Source of the DNA: Nitrospirae bacterium GWF2_44_13
GTDB lineage: Bacteria > Nitrospirota > Thermodesulfovibrionia > Thermodesulfovibrionales > UBA1546
DNA: 64,000 bases
Assembly (NCBI GenBank): GCA_001805105.1
Contig: MHEE01000014.1
Coordinates: 25,422-89,421, forward strand
Reading direction: 5' to 3'
Shown one piece after another: positions 44,121 through 55,242 of the stretch (position 1 is its first letter; every line of letters begins with the position of its first letter). The notes under the pieces were generated by a model. The model did not search any database, had not been told where the DNA came from, and saw nothing but the letters and a program-made list of their open reading frames with translations. Position numbers and translations under genes: made by a program.

Positions 44121-45485
44121 TTATTTATCTGTATCATCATTGACTGGTTCAAGTAAATTTAAATTCCTTGGCGTATGGTCTATCTGTTCAATTATTGGAA
44201 TTTCCTCTGCGCCTGTCACGCCCAATTCTTTGAATTTTCTGACAGAAGGAAGCACCCGCGATTCCATGGAGCCCACAGCCTTGTTGTATGCTCCGATAGC
44301 CTTATCAAGGCCGGAGCCGACATTTTCTAAGTGTTGTACCAGAGTATTCATTCTCTCATATAGCTGGCGGCCAAGTTCGCTTATTGCCTGGGCATTTTTT
44401 GTGACCTGCTCCTGACGCCATCCATAGGCAATGGCCCTCAGCAATGCGATAAATGTCGTTGGGGTGGCAATGATTACACGCTTCTCAATGCCGTCCTCAA
44501 TAATGGTGTTGTCCATCTCAATCGCTGAGCTTAAGAATGATTCTCCGGGAATAAAGAGAACTACAAACTCGGGAGACTTATTAAACTGGCTCCAGTATTC
44601 TTTTGAGGCAAGTTTATTCATATGAGCCCTTACCTGCTGTGCATGTTTTTCCATCTTTGTTTTTCTTTCCTCTTCTGTCTGTGCGGAGGCAGCGTCAAGA
44701 CATGCCTCTAATGACACTTTTGAATCAACGACTATTTCCCTGTCCATAGGCAGATGCACGATCATGTCAGGCCTTATTTTCCCTTTTTCTGTATCTACTG
44801 ACTGCTGTTCAGTAAAATCACAGTGCACGGACATCCCCGAAAGTTCCGCAACCCTTCTCAACTGCATCTCGCCCCACCTGCCGCGGACTTGCGGTTTTCT
44901 TAAGGCAGATACAAGATTGCTCGTTTCTTTCTGAAGTGTTTCGTGAGTTGACGCCAGAGTCCTCAATTGCTCTTCAAGGCTGCCGTATGCTTTATGCCTG
45001 CCGTCTTCCATTACCTTTATCTGTTCTTCATATCTCTTAAGCGTGTCTGATAACGGTTTAATCATCCCGTCCATTGCAGTCTGGTGTTCTCCGAGTTTGC
45101 CTTTTGTCTCTTCAACAATTTTACCGAGGCGTTCTGATGCAAGCGTAAGAAAACTCTCGTTGCTGCTTTCCAACGCTGCCTTAGAAAGGGCATTGAATGT
45201 GTCTGACATTTCTTTTTTCATTGTCTCAAGCAGGAGCTTCTGTTCCTCAAGATTTTTCTGTGATTCTTCTAATCTTGTAAGCGCTTCTACTCTTGACTTC
45301 TTCTCATCATCGAGTTCTTTCCTGAGCAAACTTATCTCGGTTTCTCTTTGCTGAATCTGCCTGCCTCTTTCCTCAACAATCGCCTCTGCGCTTTTTGCCC
45401 TTCCTTGAAGGCGGGAAGACGCAAAAAGCCATGCAATGATTCCAACTACCACCGCACCCAAAATAATAAATAATATCTCTGTCAT
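44121..45485 (-). CDS. rmuC: DNA recombination protein RmuC homologue
   Basis: A 454-residue RmuC family protein. An N-terminal membrane segment (ILFIILGAVVVGIIAWLFA) is followed by a long coiled coil (about 25-150) and the RmuC nuclease-like domain (LRKPQVRGRWGEMQLRRVAE, DSKVSLEACLDA, VVLFIPGESFLSSA). It limits DNA rearrangements in E. coli. Its start touches the stop of the GroES-like gene, and it precedes the methyltransferase. Confidence 0.93.
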   Translation of the reverse strand: MTEILFIILGAVVVGIIAWLFASSRLQGRAKSAEAIVEERGRQIQQRETEISLLRKELDDEKKSRVEALTRLEESQKNLEEQKLLLETMKKEMSDTFNALSKAALESSNESFLTLASERLGKIVEETKGKLGEHQTAMDGMIKPLSDTLKRYEEQIKVMEDGRHKAYGSLEEQLRTLASTHETLQKETSNLVSALRKPQVRGRWGEMQLRRVAELSGMSVHCDFTEQQSVDTEKGKIRPDMIVHLPMDREIVVDSKVSLEACLDAASAQTEEERKTKMEKHAQQVRAHMNKLASKEYWSQFNKSPEFVVLFIPGESFLSSAIEMDNTIIEDGIEKRVIIATPTTFIALLRAIAYGWRQEQVTKNAQAISELGRQLYERMNTLVQHLENVGSGLDKAIGAYNKAVGSMESRVLPSVRKFKELGVTGAEEIPIIEQIDHTPRNLNLLEPVNDDTDK

Positions 45486-45862
45486 TACTCCTGCTCCTCC
45501 ACTATATCCGTTCTGACCAGCGTGAGTATGGCAGAATGAGGAACGATAAGGTATTTTTTGTCTTCAAACTCTATCTCCACTGCGGCATCTTTAAGAAAGA
45601 TTGCATAATCGCCTTCTGCCGCCTGCAAAGGCATGTATTTTAATTCCTGTTTCTTTTTTGCAGACCACGGCTCTTCAAGAATTACATTCGGGTCATGGAC
45701 AGGATAGCCCGGGCCAGTTTTTATAACATACCCTCCCTGAACTTTGTCTTTTTCTTTCACCGTAGGCGGAAGATAAAGCCCTGTGCTGGTTCTGTCTCCT
45801 TTCTCATCAGGCTCTATCAGAACCCTGTCGCCTACAACTATAAGATTCTTTTTGGCTTTCAT
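45485..45862 (-). CDS. Divergent GroES-like (Cpn10 fold) protein
   Basis: A 125-residue Cpn10-fold protein separate from the CIRCE-controlled GroES. It has NLIVVGDRVLIEPDEKGDRT, a mobile-loop-like TSTGLYLPPTVKEK, and KDAAVEIEFEDKKYLIVPHSA at the end, plus an insertion (about 55-85) not found in standard GroES. ATG 45862 is preferred since the fold begins there. Coupled to rmuC by direct contact of stop and start. It may be a dedicated lid or an unrelated Cpn10-fold protein. Confidence 0.7.
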   Translation of the reverse strand: MKAKKNLIVVGDRVLIEPDEKGDRTSTGLYLPPTVKEKDKVQGGYVIKTGPGYPVHDPNVILEEPWSAKKKQELKYMPLQAAEGDYAIFLKDAAVEIEFEDKKYLIVPHSAILTLVRTDIVEEQE

Positions 45863-45925
45863 AACAGATATTTTAGAATATTTTTGTGACAATTAGCTCT
45901 TCTCCTGCGCCTGTGACTGAAAAAT

Positions 45926-47955
<2,030 letters not shown>

Positions 47956-47989
47956 TTACCGATAGTTTAAATAAAAATCAGCTCGGACA

Positions 47990-48018
47990 TTGACAACCTT
48001 TTGCATTTGTTGTATTTT
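47990..48018 (+). promoter_or_regulatory. Promoter for pyrE, leaderless-type spacing
   Basis: TTGACA at 47990-47995, 17 bases, TATTTT at 48013-48018. The ATG at 48027 is eight bases after the -10 box, with no Shine-Dalgarno sequence. Confidence 0.6.
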
Positions 48019-48026
48019 CAATCACG

Positions 48027-48584
48027 ATGAAAAAACGCCTCACAGAGCTAATTTTTGAAAAGGCATTTAAATACAGCGAAGAGCCGGTATTCAAGCTTGT
48101 ATCAGGCAGAATGTCCAACTACTATTTCAACTGCAAGGCAGTGACTTTGCATCCAGAAGGTATGTATCTAATCGGCAATCTCATCTATGACATGATAAAG
48201 GATTCAGGCGCTAAAGCCATCGGAGGGCTTACGCTCGGCGCAGATCCTGTTGCATACGCTGTCTCATATACATCTCATTTAAAAGGAAAACCTGTTGAGA
48301 CATTTGTGGTAAGGAAATCGGCAAAATCGCACGGCACAATGTTGTGTATAGAAGGCAATGTCAAAGAAGGCGACAGGGTTGTGATTGTTGATGATGTTAT
48401 TACAACAGGCAAATCAACCATAGAGGCCATTACAAGGGCAAAAGAGGCAGGGCTTGAAATAGTAAAGGTAATCTGCCTCATTGACAGGCAGGAAGGCGGC
48501 AGGGAAAATATTGAGGCATCAGGCTATAAAGTAGACGCTCTTATCTTAAGGGATAATGTAATGGCTCTTTACCGTCAGACATAA
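48027..48584 (+). CDS. pyrE: Orotate phosphoribosyltransferase
   Basis: A 185-residue type I phosphoribosyltransferase making OMP from orotate and PRPP. The PRPP-binding motif VVIVDDVITTGKSTIEA is complete and the N-terminal SGRMSNYYFNCK segment fits bacterial PyrE. It overlaps the convergent glnE by ten bases. Its promoter predicts a leaderless transcript. Confidence 0.94.
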   Translation: MKKRLTELIFEKAFKYSEEPVFKLVSGRMSNYYFNCKAVTLHPEGMYLIGNLIYDMIKDSGAKAIGGLTLGADPVAYAVSYTSHLKGKPVETFVVRKSAKSHGTMLCIEGNVKEGDRVVIVDDVITTGKSTIEAITRAKEAGLEIVKVICLIDRQEGGRENIEASGYKVDALILRDNVMALYRQT

Positions 48585-51421
48585 ATATCATAGACATCTC
48601 TCACGCCTTTTCTTGTCCCTTCAAGACACTGCATAAATTCGTCTTTGCCTTTGAATCCGAGAAATTCCGATGCTGCGCTCAAGATATCCTCATCACCTTT
48701 TTTCAGAATATCACGTTCCCTGAGCCTGAGATAACTCTCAAGCGTTCTGTAAAAGATGTACGCTTCATTCATGGCTTTTTCATGTTGTTTATTGATTATC
48801 CCCGCAAGACACAGCCTCTTTACGGCATCAAGCGTGTTCTGGACAAGAAGGGAGTTGTGTTCAGCGCAATTCTTCAGCTGCAAATACTGAACCGTGAATT
48901 CAAGCTCTTCAAGCCCGCCGTATCCAAGTTTTATGTCATAGCTCGTTGCGAGTCGATCCCGACCTGCTGTCTCCTTTGAAAGCTCTCTCTGTATCCTTTC
49001 TCTCATGCCGCGCATGTCAGAGGCGGACACACTGCTTCCATGCGCAATCAAAATATCTTTTGCCATATCCATAAAACACTGTCCCGTTTTTTTGTTTCCG
49101 GCAATAGGCCTTGCCCTAAGCAATGCCTGAAATTCCCAGAATGCGGCATTCTTTGAATAATAATCCCTGAATGATTCCATTGGTGAAACAAGAGTCCCCT
49201 TTGTGCCGTCAGGCCTGAGCCTCATGTCAACTCTGTATGCAGCGCCTTCGCGCGTATATGAAATAAGAAGCCTAATGAGTTGTTCAGCAACCTTTATATC
49301 CTCTTCTGTCACATCATCTGTGGAAGCAAAGATGATGTCAAGGTCAGAGTTGAATGTAATCTCTCTGCCCCCGAGTTTGCCAAAGCCTATCATCGCAAGT
49401 CTTCCATCTGATAATCCCCCCATCCCCCCTTTGCTAAAGGGGGGTAAGGGGGGATTATTTTCAAGGCTCACAGAAAGAATTGCCTCAGCGGTCCTGCTTA
49501 ATCCTTTTGTAAGGCCTATCACATTTATCTTTTTCCGGAGAAACAGAAGGCTGAGCCTTATCTCTTCAACCTGACGCATAAGGCGGATCGCATCGCTTAT
49601 CACTGTCCCGCTTTCTATGCTTTCTCTTAATTCTATTTGCAATGCCTTTAGGCTTTTCTTGAGAAGCATTTCATGCCCTATCATCTCAAGATAGTCAGGC
49701 CTTCTTATCACAGCCTTTGATATATACTCGCTTTGTGAAAAAAGATTTGTAAGCACAGGAATAAGCTCTTTATTTTCCTTAAATGTATCGAGATAGGATT
49801 CTCTGGCGCTCAAAAATGAGGCAAAAGACTGAAGATGGTTCAGCGCCATGTCAGGATTGCTGCTTTTGACAGCCGCATCAACAAATGACGGCAGTATCTC
49901 ACCAAGAAGCCTTCTGCCCCTCAGCGTCTGGTAATTGTAGGTTGAATTTTTTATAAGCTGGATATTGCGCACCCCTCGCTCAACATCTTTAATCCCTATT
50001 TTGCCAAGATACTCTTTAACCTCCGGGTCTGAAAGTTCCTCATCAAAAAGAGCCGCTCCGTCTGACTGCGCTTTCTCTTCCTCTCTGAACAGCGAGTTGT
50101 ATATAGTTCTTACGCTTTTCCTTCTGGCCTCCAGTTCCTTTAAAAAAGATTCCCTGCCTGAAAATCCCATTTTTTTGCCGAGCGCATTCAGTTCATTTTC
50201 ACCATTTTCACCGGTCGGCAGGCTGTGAGTCTGGAGGTCATTCATCTGCTGCAGCCTGTGCTCAAGCGTCCTGAGAAATCTGTAGTTATCCAGAAGCACG
50301 GAATAGTCAGTCTGTCCGATAAGATTTTTCTGCAGAAGCATATGCAGAGCCTTTTGAGTAACCCTTTCCCTTAATACGGGCTCCTTGCCTGCATAGATAA
50401 GCTGAAGGGCCTGGGCAAAAAACTCTATCTCCCTTATGCCGCCGTATCCTCTCTTAATATCATTTTTTTTGAATGCTGAATCTATGCGCGTCTTTATCTG
50501 CCGTATCTCGTCAATTGCGGTGAAATCAAGGTATTTCCTGTAAACAAACGGCTTAATCATTTCCATAAACTCATTGCCGAGTTTTGAATCGCCTGCAATC
50601 GGCCTGGCCCTCAGGAGCATTGCCCTCTCCCAGGCCCTGCCCCATGATTCATAATATGTCTCATAACCTGACAGCGGCAATGCGATGCTTCCTCTCTGTC
50701 CCTCAGGCCTTAATCTTAAATCCACCCTGTATATAAAACCGTCTTCTGTATTTGCTGATAAAAATCTGTTAAGGTTTTCGCCCAGTTTGCAGTAGTATTC
50801 GTGGTTGGTTATCTTGTTCGCTGTGATACCCTGCGGTGTTGTTGTGCCTGAAGTTTCCCCTTCTGCTGTCCCATATACAAACATTATGTCTATGTCTGAA
50901 CTGAAATTAAGTTCCTCGCTTCCGAGCTTCCCGATGGAAATGACGGTAAATGCATCCTTTTCAGGTTCGCCGTATGTCGCGCTCAGCGATTTTTTAATGA
51001 GCTTTAGCGATTCATCCACGATTACATCCGCAAGCATGCCCAGCTCAAGCATTGTCTCTGTAAGGTCAGCCTTTTTGAGAATATCTCTGAGTGTTATCCT
51101 GAGAAGCTCTTTTTTCTTGAACCTGCATACAACCTTTGCATCTTCATCACTGCCCATTAATTTTTCCCTTAAAGAGGCTGAAAGATATTCCATGCCTGCG
51201 GCCTTGTCTATTTCAGCAAGCGTATCAAACAATATCTCAGGGTTTGAGATGCAGAAATTCGCGAGGAACTGGCTGTAGCTGAAAAGAAGAGATACAGGTG
51301 TGATGTCAGCCTTCAGCTTATCAGTATAATCAGGATTGTTATCGGAGAATGTAGTAAGGCTTTTAAATGCCCTTTCGGGATCAGGCGTTGAGCCTGCCGC
51401 GTCTCTGAGCATCTTTTCCAT
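48575..51421 (-). CDS. glnE: Bifunctional glutamine synthetase adenylyltransferase/deadenylase
   Basis: A 948-residue enzyme that adenylylates and deadenylylates glutamine synthetase in response to PII and glutamine. Two nucleotidyltransferase domains are visible: N-terminal GKLGSEELNFSSDIDIMFVYG and C-terminal GFGKLGGREITFNSDLDIIF, each with a DxD pair, and each is followed by a helical domain. From ATG 51421 its length matches E. coli GlnE. Just before the second NT domain is an in-frame insertion ENNPPLPPFSKGGMGGLS encoded by a long palindromic element. No Shine-Dalgarno sequence is visible. Confidence 0.93.
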   Translation of the reverse strand: MEKMLRDAAGSTPDPERAFKSLTTFSDNNPDYTDKLKADITPVSLLFSYSQFLANFCISNPEILFDTLAEIDKAAGMEYLSASLREKLMGSDEDAKVVCRFKKKELLRITLRDILKKADLTETMLELGMLADVIVDESLKLIKKSLSATYGEPEKDAFTVISIGKLGSEELNFSSDIDIMFVYGTAEGETSGTTTPQGITANKITNHEYYCKLGENLNRFLSANTEDGFIYRVDLRLRPEGQRGSIALPLSGYETYYESWGRAWERAMLLRARPIAGDSKLGNEFMEMIKPFVYRKYLDFTAIDEIRQIKTRIDSAFKKNDIKRGYGGIREIEFFAQALQLIYAGKEPVLRERVTQKALHMLLQKNLIGQTDYSVLLDNYRFLRTLEHRLQQMNDLQTHSLPTGENGENELNALGKKMGFSGRESFLKELEARRKSVRTIYNSLFREEEKAQSDGAALFDEELSDPEVKEYLGKIGIKDVERGVRNIQLIKNSTYNYQTLRGRRLLGEILPSFVDAAVKSSNPDMALNHLQSFASFLSARESYLDTFKENKELIPVLTNLFSQSEYISKAVIRRPDYLEMIGHEMLLKKSLKALQIELRESIESGTVISDAIRLMRQVEEIRLSLLFLRKKINVIGLTKGLSRTAEAILSVSLENNPPLPPFSKGGMGGLSDGRLAMIGFGKLGGREITFNSDLDIIFASTDDVTEEDIKVAEQLIRLLISYTREGAAYRVDMRLRPDGTKGTLVSPMESFRDYYSKNAAFWEFQALLRARPIAGNKKTGQCFMDMAKDILIAHGSSVSASDMRGMRERIQRELSKETAGRDRLATSYDIKLGYGGLEELEFTVQYLQLKNCAEHNSLLVQNTLDAVKRLCLAGIINKQHEKAMNEAYIFYRTLESYLRLRERDILKKGDEDILSAASEFLGFKGKDEFMQCLEGTRKGVRDVYDIYV
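49413..49456. repeat. Long palindromic element (PPLPPFSKGG-encoding) inside glnE
   Basis: AATCCCCCC, AT, CCCCCCTTT, GC, TAAAGGGGGG, TA, AGGGGGGATT. A related element lies in mnmA at 53709-53750. It is translated in frame as NPPLPPFSKGGMGG. Confidence 0.8.
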
Positions 51422-51567
51422 AGGTAATTGTTGCACGAAACAGAAGGTTTCAACAAGAGGGAGTGTCCGGTTAGCATGGATGGCGCGACACACAGGATTA
51501 GTCTTCGCTTTCTTCAGTGGTTATGATTTATACTTTATAAAAGACACTAATAGAATGGAGATAAACT

Positions 51568-51756
51568 ATGTGTGATGTAAACGTATATATACTGAAAGAC
51601 GGCGCTGAAGAACTCTACTTTGAGAATGTTGACACAATAAAACCCGAACAGGGAAAGATTTACCTTAAAAACCTGTTCGGCGAGCAAAAGGTGCTTGAAG
51701 GAAATATAAAAGAGATTGCACTCTTAAAGCACAGAATAGTTCTGGAGAAAAAATAA
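51568..51756 (+). CDS. cooT: CooT-like nickel-binding protein
   Basis: A 62-residue protein with the CooT pattern: MCDVNVYIL at the start (Cys2 is the metal ligand in CooT), then EELYFENVDTIKPEQGKIYL and ending NIKEIALLKHRIVLE. CooT proteins deliver nickel to CO dehydrogenase. No cooS, cooC or cooJ is in the window, but the CbiMNQO importer could supply the metal. It is divergent from glnE and ends before a CCCGAG hairpin. Confidence 0.82.
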   Translation: MCDVNVYILKDGAEELYFENVDTIKPEQGKIYLKNLFGEQKVLEGNIKEIALLKHRIVLEKK

Positions 51757-51772
51757 GACATCTCCGAAACCA

Positions 51773-51789
51773 TCCCGAGCTGCTCGGGA
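51773..51789. repeat. CCCGAG hairpin between cooT and the NifU-like gene
   Basis: TCCCGAG, loop CTG, CTCGGGA. No T-run follows, so it is probably a repeat element of the class at 16043 and 7779. Confidence 0.5.
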
Positions 51790-51804
51790 CAGCGCTCAGC
51801 CTGA

Positions 51805-52032
51805 TTAAACTGCCTCTACAGCTTTTACTTCAGGGATGCTCTTTTTCAATTCTGCTTCAATTCCACCCTTAAGTGTCATTGTTGACATAGGGCAGCTGCC
51901 GCATGCGCCTGTGAGCTTGACCTTTACAATATTGTCCTCTGTTACGTCCACGAGTTGCACATCTCCGCCGTCACGCTGAAGGAAAGGCCTCACCCTGTCA
52001 ATCACTTCCTGTATCTTTGTCTTGTCAAGCAT
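51805..52032 (-). CDS. NifU-like C-terminal domain iron-sulfur scaffold protein
   Basis: A 75-residue NifU-type domain: [20 protein letters not shown], then the CGSCPMST motif with the cluster-binding CxxC, and [12 protein letters not shown]. It can carry or transfer Fe-S clusters. GGAGG lies near the ATG. Stand-alone NifU_C proteins are common in anaerobes. Confidence 0.92.
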   Translation of the reverse strand: MLDKTKIQEVIDRVRPFLQRDGGDVQLVDVTEDNIVKVKLTGACGSCPMSTMTLKGGIEAELKKSIPEVKAVEAV

Positions 52033-52182
52033 TTAAAACCTCCTCTGTATATTTATTGCCTCATCTTTAATTTTAAACCATTCTCACATCTGGAAGTAAT
52101 GATATAAATCATATAATTGTAAGAAATGCCAAAACCAAATATAATATAAAAAATCTCATGAAAGTATGCAACAGGAGGCGTC

Positions 52183-52650
52183 ATGCTTCTGCCATTATTG
52201 ATTGCAGTTCACGTCATCGGAGTCGTTCTCTGGATAGGCGGCGTTGCCTTTGTGACGATGGTGGTATTCCCTATGATAATGAGGATGGAAAATTCCCTTG
52301 AGAAGGTGCTTTTCTTTCAGGGTGTTGAACACAGGTTTGCAAAGATAGCAAAGACCTCGGTGGTAATCGTAGGACTAACAGGCGTCTTGCTCCTGCATAT
52401 TACAGGCGAATGGAATATTATGTTTAAAGCATCGGGCATCGGACCAACCCTGATGACTGTTGTCTGGGTATTCTATGTCCTTGTGCTGATGTTTGAGGGC
52501 AGATTATTCAAGGCGATATTCAAAGGCGAAGCGCAGCAGGATACCGCAAAGGTCTTTTACAGGCTTTCAGTTTTTCATTGGATAATCCTCGGCATAAGCC
52601 TTTTGGCGATAGGCGTGGGCGTATGGGCAGGGCATGGAGGAAGCTTTTGA
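52183..52650 (+). CDS. Four-helix membrane protein (CopD/HemJ-like)
   Basis: A 155-residue membrane protein with four hydrophobic helices (about 1-28, 55-72, 85-105 and 132-150). The pattern HVIGVVLWIGGVAFVTMV at the start and FHWIILGISLLAIGVG near the end resembles CopD- or HemJ-like heme proteins with conserved His in helices 1 and 4. AGGAGG lies six bases before the ATG. The heme or copper role is inference from this pattern. Confidence 0.65.
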   Translation: MLLPLLIAVHVIGVVLWIGGVAFVTMVVFPMIMRMENSLEKVLFFQGVEHRFAKIAKTSVVIVGLTGVLLLHITGEWNIMFKASGIGPTLMTVVWVFYVLVLMFEGRLFKAIFKGEAQQDTAKVFYRLSVFHWIILGISLLAIGVGVWAGHGGSF

Positions 52651-52686
52651 TAAAAAATATTTCAGGCTAAAAGCTACGCTTCATAT

Positions 52687-53430
52687 CTAAAATTTCATTA
52701 TCAAAACATAAGCAGCACCCGTGTCCTTTTCAAAAACCTGCATCCTCAGTTGCTTAACTGACTTTGCCTCACCCGGGAAAAAAATAATGCCGTATGCTAA
52801 AGTGTTCGGCTGTATAGGCTTGGATTGAAGCGTCTTCTGCTTTAAATCATCAATTATTTTGCTGCGCGCTTCCTCCGCGTCATATCCTCCTGCTCCACCT
52901 ATAACCGCGCCGCCTGCTCCGCCTATAACCGCGCCCTTCCCTGCCAACTTACCTACATCCTGTCCTGACACAATGCCTATGGCTGCGCCGATTGTTGCTC
53001 CGGCAATAGCGCCAAGGAAGCCGTGGTAAGCCCCTTCTTTGAAGATCTCTTTTGTCTGGGCGTATTTCGTAGCGCGTTCGTACGCTATATTACTGGCAAG
53101 CACCGGCCAGAGATTGCCTTCATTGTCCTCAAGAAAAGTCTGCGAAGAATTTACCTCAAGGAAATGTTTTCCCTGATTGTCAAATACAACCTGAACAGGC
53201 AGCATGCCGGCGCCGCGGATATCAAAACCGAATGTTTCCTTGGCCTCGTCAGCATCAACGTATGCCTTTGCTCCTACCGTTGCGCCGGATACAGTCTGAG
53301 CATTAGGATATGCGCTTGGAGCCTTGAACGGCAGCGGCTGCGCCTTGTAGCTTGTAACACAGGAAATCAAAAAAACAGACGAGAGAAGCACAGAAAAAAT
53401 TTTCATCAGCATCTTCCTTTTTTTCTTCAT
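52687..53430 (-). CDS. Lipoprotein with a glycine zipper segment
   Basis: A 247-residue lipoprotein: signal peptide with lipobox LISC (about residue 24), a middle domain VVFDNQGKHFLEVNSSQTF, then a glycine zipper (GAIAGATIGAAIGIVSG, GGAGGAVIGGAGG) and a C-terminal beta part. GGAGG seven bases upstream fixes ATG 53430. Glycine zippers insert in membranes. I do not know its function. No partner is adjacent. Confidence 0.72.
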   Translation of the reverse strand: MKKKRKMLMKIFSVLLSSVFLISCVTSYKAQPLPFKAPSAYPNAQTVSGATVGAKAYVDADEAKETFGFDIRGAGMLPVQVVFDNQGKHFLEVNSSQTFLEDNEGNLWPVLASNIAYERATKYAQTKEIFKEGAYHGFLGAIAGATIGAAIGIVSGQDVGKLAGKGAVIGGAGGAVIGGAGGYDAEEARSKIIDDLKQKTLQSKPIQPNTLAYGIIFFPGEAKSVKQLRMQVFEKDTGAAYVLIMKF

Positions 53431-53497
53431 GACAAAGCCTCCTTGCTCATAAAACAGACTAGTTCTTCATCTTTGTATTAATTATATCACCAAACTA

Positions 53498-54640
53498 TCA
53501 ACTAAGCGATTCGTTCAGTTCTACTTGTGTTATCACTCCCCCGCCGATAACAGCATCCCCGTCATAAAAGACCGCGCTCTGCCCCGGCGCTGTAGCCCAT
53601 TGCGGTTCATCAAGGATAACCTTAACTGTATCTGAATTTTCACTTAGGTGTATTACCGCGGGTTCAGGTTTCATCGTAGAACGAATCTTGACGGTGGCAC
53701 GGAACACCACCCCTTGCCCCTCCTTACTAAGGGGGAGAGTTGGGGGGGTGAGCCAATTAAGACCGCCGACTTTAAGCTCCTTTATCTTTGCCTGTTCCTG
53801 AGTGCCGGCATAGACTATGTTCCTGGCAGCATCAATCTTAACAATATACAAAGGATGCGGAGAAGAAATTCCAAGACCTTTTCTCTGGCCGATTGTGTAA
53901 TGATATATCCCTTTATGCTCTCCAAGTATCTTTCCGCTCATGTCCATAACAGGCCCTGATACGTCGGCAGCAAGATGAAGGTTATCTATCAGATTGAAGT
54001 AATTTCTGCCTTCTATAAAACATATCTCCTGGCTCTCAGGCCTTTGCGCGGCAGGCAGTTTAAGTTCATTTGCGAGCTTTCTCACGTCTTCTTTTTTATA
54101 ATCTCCGAGAGGAAACAAAATCCTCTTAAGCTCCTCCTGCCTCAAAACATAGAGGAAATAAGACTGGTCTTTCTTAGTGTCAATGCCTTTTTTAAGAGTG
54201 AATTGGTGAATCGGTGAATCGGTGAATCGGTGAAGGGATGAATCGGCACTAACAACTTTCGCATAATGCCCGGTTGCAATGAATTCTGCGCCTCTCTTAT
54301 CCGCCTCTTTGATGAGATAGGGGAATTTAATGTATTTATTACAGAGTATGCACGGATTCGGGGTCATGCCCTTTGTGTATGAGTCAATAAAGGGCTCTAT
54401 TACTTTTTCAAGAAAATCATCCCTGACATCAACCGCGCTGTGAGGGATTCCGAGGTGCGCTGCTGTCTTTGCGGCCTCTTCTATTGCCTGAAGAGAACAG
54501 CACGCAGTGAAGTTTTTGCTTTGCCTTGTTTCCCACAGGATAAAACTCAGGCCTTCGACATCATAGCCCTGCTCTTTAAGAAAATGCGCAGTTATAGAGG
54601 AATCCACGCCTCCGCTCATTCCGACAATTACCTTAGGCAT
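53498..54640 (-). CDS. mnmA: tRNA-specific 2-thiouridylase MnmA
   Basis: A 380-residue ATP-pyrophosphatase enzyme making s2U34 in tRNA. P-loop GMSGGVDSS (7-15), catalytic cysteine pair candidates NPCILCNK (97 and 100) and SQEICFIEG, and FATGHYAK as IATGHYAK are present. Two in-frame insertions: SLHRFTDSPIHQFTL (period-8 array) and PPTLPLSKEGQG (palindromic element). Both lie in loops. It starts 13 bases after the CAP-domain gene on the same strand, with a possible TAAAAT box just before the ATG. Confidence 0.95.
   Translation of the reverse strand: MPKVIVGMSGGVDSSITAHFLKEQGYDVEGLSFILWETRQSKNFTACCSLQAIEEAAKTAAHLGIPHSAVDVRDDFLEKVIEPFIDSYTKGMTPNPCILCNKYIKFPYLIKEADKRGAEFIATGHYAKVVSADSSLHRFTDSPIHQFTLKKGIDTKKDQSYFLYVLRQEELKRILFPLGDYKKEDVRKLANELKLPAAQRPESQEICFIEGRNYFNLIDNLHLAADVSGPVMDMSGKILGEHKGIYHYTIGQRKGLGISSPHPLYIVKIDAARNIVYAGTQEQAKIKELKVGGLNWLTPPTLPLSKEGQGVVFRATVKIRSTMKPEPAVIHLSENSDTVKVILDEPQWATAPGQSAVFYDGDAVIGGGVITQVELNESLS
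53709..53750. repeat. Palindromic element inside mnmA related to the glnE element
   Basis: C-rich arm with CCCCTCCTTA and G-rich arm with TAAGGGGGAG, flanked by CACCCC and GGGGTG. Translated as TPPTLPLSKEGQG, akin to the NPPLPPFSKGG of glnE. Confidence 0.7.
54198..54244. repeat. Period-8 array inside mnmA
   Basis: GGTGAATC three times exactly, with degenerate copies on each side (GTGAATT, GGTGAAG, GGATGAATC). It is the only array in the window with period 8. Confidence 0.8.
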
Positions 54641-54653
54641 ATCTTATTTTAAC

Positions 54654-55229
54654 CTAACAGAAATTCTGGGTCACGAAAACCATTCCATCCGCTGATATGG
54701 AAATGCCTATTCCCTCGGTATTCCAATGCGGGGTCAGTATGTTCTTTCTGTGCAGAGCGCTGTTCATCCATCCCCTGACCACCTGATTTGCGATATCTGC
54801 CTCTGTATTCCAGTCATAATAGGCAGCACCATTTACATAAGTAACGGTATCATAGAGATTTGCCTGAAAGATATTTTCACCCCCGAGATAAATTCCATTT
54901 CCAATCCTGATATTGCATTGAAATCCCGCCTGCTCATATCTGTAGAGAAAATCTTTTCCCTCCGGGCTGTAATGGCTGAAGTAATTTTTCTCTGCCATAT
55001 CCGCGCTGTGTTTCCTCGCAATGGCAGAAAGTTTCTGGTTCCATGCGAGAGCTGAAAGCCCTTTCTTTTTGCGTTCTAAATTGACAAGGTCGTGGATCTG
55101 TTTCTCGAGCCACGGGATGCTTATCTCAGGACGGGGTTTCTTTTTGGGTTCAAAAGCATGGGCACAGCTGAAGACAAACAGCGCAATCATCAAAACTGCG
55201 ATTATTGAAAAAAGACGTGATACCTTCAT
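54654..55229 (-). CDS. CAP-domain (SCP/PR-1-like) lipoprotein
   Basis: A 191-residue exported protein with a lipoprotein-type signal (lipobox near FSCA) and a CAP domain: LVNLERKKKGLSALAWNQKL, ARKHSADMAEKNYFSHYSPEG, and the C-terminal MNSALHRKNILTPHWNTEGIG. The conserved His and Glu of CAP domains are visible (H in KHSADMA, E in GGENIFQ, H in ALHRKN). Functions of bacterial CAP proteins are mostly unknown. It precedes mnmA on the same strand. Confidence 0.82.
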   Translation of the reverse strand: MKVSRLFSIIAVLMIALFVFSCAHAFEPKKKPRPEISIPWLEKQIHDLVNLERKKKGLSALAWNQKLSAIARKHSADMAEKNYFSHYSPEGKDFLYRYEQAGFQCNIRIGNGIYLGGENIFQANLYDTVTYVNGAAYYDWNTEADIANQVVRGWMNSALHRKNILTPHWNTEGIGISISADGMVFVTQNFC

Positions 55230-55242
55230 TTATCTTAAATTA

